This document shows positions 5,068 through 6,014 of a stretch of DNA of 6,014 bases, in pieces. The notes under the pieces were generated by a model that was given only the letters and a program-made list of their open reading frames with translations, ran no database searches and had not been told where the DNA came from. Within the stretch, counting starts at the first letter, position 1. Every line of letters starts with the position of its first letter. The stretch is from Treponema sp. (lineage in GTDB: Bacteria > Spirochaetota > Spirochaetia > Treponematales > Treponemataceae), in the NCBI GenBank assembly GCA_016297805.1, contig JAEDFX010000123.1, forward strand, positions 1 to 6,014, read 5' to 3'. Position numbers and translations under genes: made by a program.

Positions 5068-5796
5068 ATGGGAAAAAGTACAGAAAAAATGTTTAGGAAT
5101 ATAATGGAAAAGCCATTTAAACTCATATCCGTTGTTGGATGCGTTTATCTTGTAAGTTTGATTATTCTGAATATTTTTACTGGTTTTTCTTATGCTAAAA
5201 GTCTTTATCCCTTTGCAGCACCAATTACTTATGTAGCAGAAGCAGTCGTTTTCCTGCTGTTTCTGCTTACTTTGATTTTCAAAACACATTTTATTTATTA
5301 TATCGCTCTTGAAATTCTAGTTTTTGTGAATTTGTATGATGGAGTGATTTATACAGCACTATTTGTATCTTCCATTTTGCTGGTTTTATATCTTGCAGAA
5401 AACAAAAAAATCAAAAAAAGAAATATTTTATTGTATTCGCTGATTGCATTGGTAAAGCTTGGAATGATAGTGCCATACGGAATTACTGAATTTTTGAATT
5501 ATGTTGCTCTGTCCCTTTTTGCCTTATGTACAATTGGATGTATAAATCTTATTTTTCGCCATGCTTATACTAAAAAGGATCCTGCAGCCCTGAACCTAGA
5601 TGATTATAAACTTACAGAGCGTCAAAAAACCTGCATAAAAGAGATTGTGGTGAACAATACGACAATCAAGGCATTGGCAATTGACTTTAATGTAAGCGAA
5701 AGTGCCATTAAGAAAGATCTGGCTCACATTTACAAAGTACTGGGAATCACCGGTAAAGCTGATTTGAAAGCATTGTTCATAGATTATCATTTTTGA
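5068..5796 (+). CDS. Membrane protein with C-terminal LuxR-type HTH
   Basis: A 242-residue protein with about six hydrophobic spans (near residues 18-38, 50-71, 73-90, 93-110, 118-136 and 142-163), then a short linker and a C-terminal LuxR/GerE DNA-binding domain (about 182-242). The domain shows KLTERQKTCIKEIV, the recognition helix region VSESAIKKDLAHIYKVLGI and the ending GKADLKALF. It is probably a membrane-tethered transcription regulator whose spans sense a signal; no receiver or autoinducer domain is present, and target genes are unknown. The start is uncertain: ATG 5068 has no clear ribosome-binding site, while ATGs at 5089 and 5104 would remove only 7 or 12 residues and keep all spans. 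It lies 85 nt after the SPFH gene, across a hairpin repeat, so it is probably a separate unit. Confidence 0.85.
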   Translation: MGKSTEKMFRNIMEKPFKLISVVGCVYLVSLIILNIFTGFSYAKSLYPFAAPITYVAEAVVFLLFLLTLIFKTHFIYYIALEILVFVNLYDGVIYTALFVSSILLVLYLAENKKIKKRNILLYSLIALVKLGMIVPYGITEFLNYVALSLFALCTIGCINLIFRHAYTKKDPAALNLDDYKLTERQKTCIKEIVVNNTTIKALAIDFNVSESAIKKDLAHIYKVLGITGKADLKALFIDYHF

Positions 5797-5801
5797 TAAT
5801 C
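5782..5801 (+). other. Hairpin overlapping the LuxR-type gene stop codon
   Basis: A perfect 8-bp stem, GATTATCA (5782-5789) and TGATAATC (5794-5801), with a TTTT loop. The 3' arm contains the TGA stop (5794-5796). No T run follows, so it is not a standard terminator; it may simply stabilise the message end or be chance in AT-rich sequence. Confidence 0.4.
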
Positions 5802-5927
5802 ACTCTGCCATTCTGAATGTGAGCACAGTCTAAGAAAACACTTGAGAACCACCCAGAATTTCTAAATTCATAAGATGTATATAAATTTTTACTGGAAACA
5901 CTGTGATTACAGAATAAGTTTTTTCAG

Positions 5928-5971
5928 TTTTACATACAATTTTACAAATTTTCATATTTTTGTATGTAAAA
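5928..5971. promoter_or_regulatory. 11-bp inverted repeat in the 3' non-coding region
   Basis: TTTTACATACA (5928-5938) and TGTATGTAAAA (5961-5971) are perfect reverse complements around a 22-nt AT-rich spacer. A nearby direct repeat, TTTCATAT, occurs at 5950-5957 and 5972-5979. The 218 nt after the LuxR-type gene hold no supported gene, so this is likely the control region of a gene beyond the window, with the repeat as a candidate operator. Half-sites 33 nt apart centre to centre would lie about three DNA turns apart. Confidence 0.45.
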
Positions 5972-6014
5972 TTTCATATGTTATCCATTTTTAAATCATT
6001 GATGACTGACATTA

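Overview
The window is AT-rich bacterial DNA with every supported gene on the + strand. The organism is probably a host-associated or rumen-type Treponema (Spirochaetes). This is an inference from gene style: an AT-rich genome, a polytopic membrane protein ending in a LuxR-type helix-turn-helix, a relaxed secretion signal, and a dispersed ATTCCCGTG hairpin repeat. No rRNA or other species marker is present, so the assignment is moderate at best.

Layout. (1) Positions 1-1248 hold the 3' part of a beta-ketoacyl-ACP synthase, whose start lies before the window. In detail it resembles the FabF-like synthases of aryl-polyene-type clusters more than housekeeping E. coli FabF. (2) Positions 1243-2138 hold a vapBC toxin-antitoxin operon, with its own promoter and palindromic operator, lying between two 72-bp inverted repeats (66/72 identical). 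Each repeat carries a GC-rich hairpin and a bidirectional terminator-like hairpin. The left repeat begins inside the last sense codon of the synthase and supplies its stop codon. This is the most unusual structure in the window and looks like a small mobile or invertible toxin-antitoxin cassette. (3) Positions 2139-2365 are non-coding, with two further strong hairpins and a possible promoter. (4) Positions 2366-4982 form a compact three-gene cluster (gaps of 21 and 16 nt): an exported S41-type serine peptidase, a short NfeD-family membrane protein and a QmcA/stomatin-like SPFH protein. (5) Positions 5004-5026 are a REP-like hairpin repeat. (6) Positions 5068-5796 encode a six-span membrane protein with a cytoplasmic LuxR/GerE DNA-binding domain. 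(7) Positions 5797-6014 are non-coding and contain an 11-bp inverted repeat that may regulate a gene beyond the window.

How the genes fit together. The synthase belongs to fatty-acid or polyene chain extension and is probably the last gene of a transcription unit running in from the left. vapBC is an independent, self-regulated accessory module. The peptidase-NfeD-SPFH trio is probably one operon for membrane-domain organisation and envelope quality control. Its separate exported protease may replace the protease domain that is fused to NfeD in long-form NfeD proteins. The LuxR-type membrane protein is probably transcribed separately and its target genes cannot be seen here.
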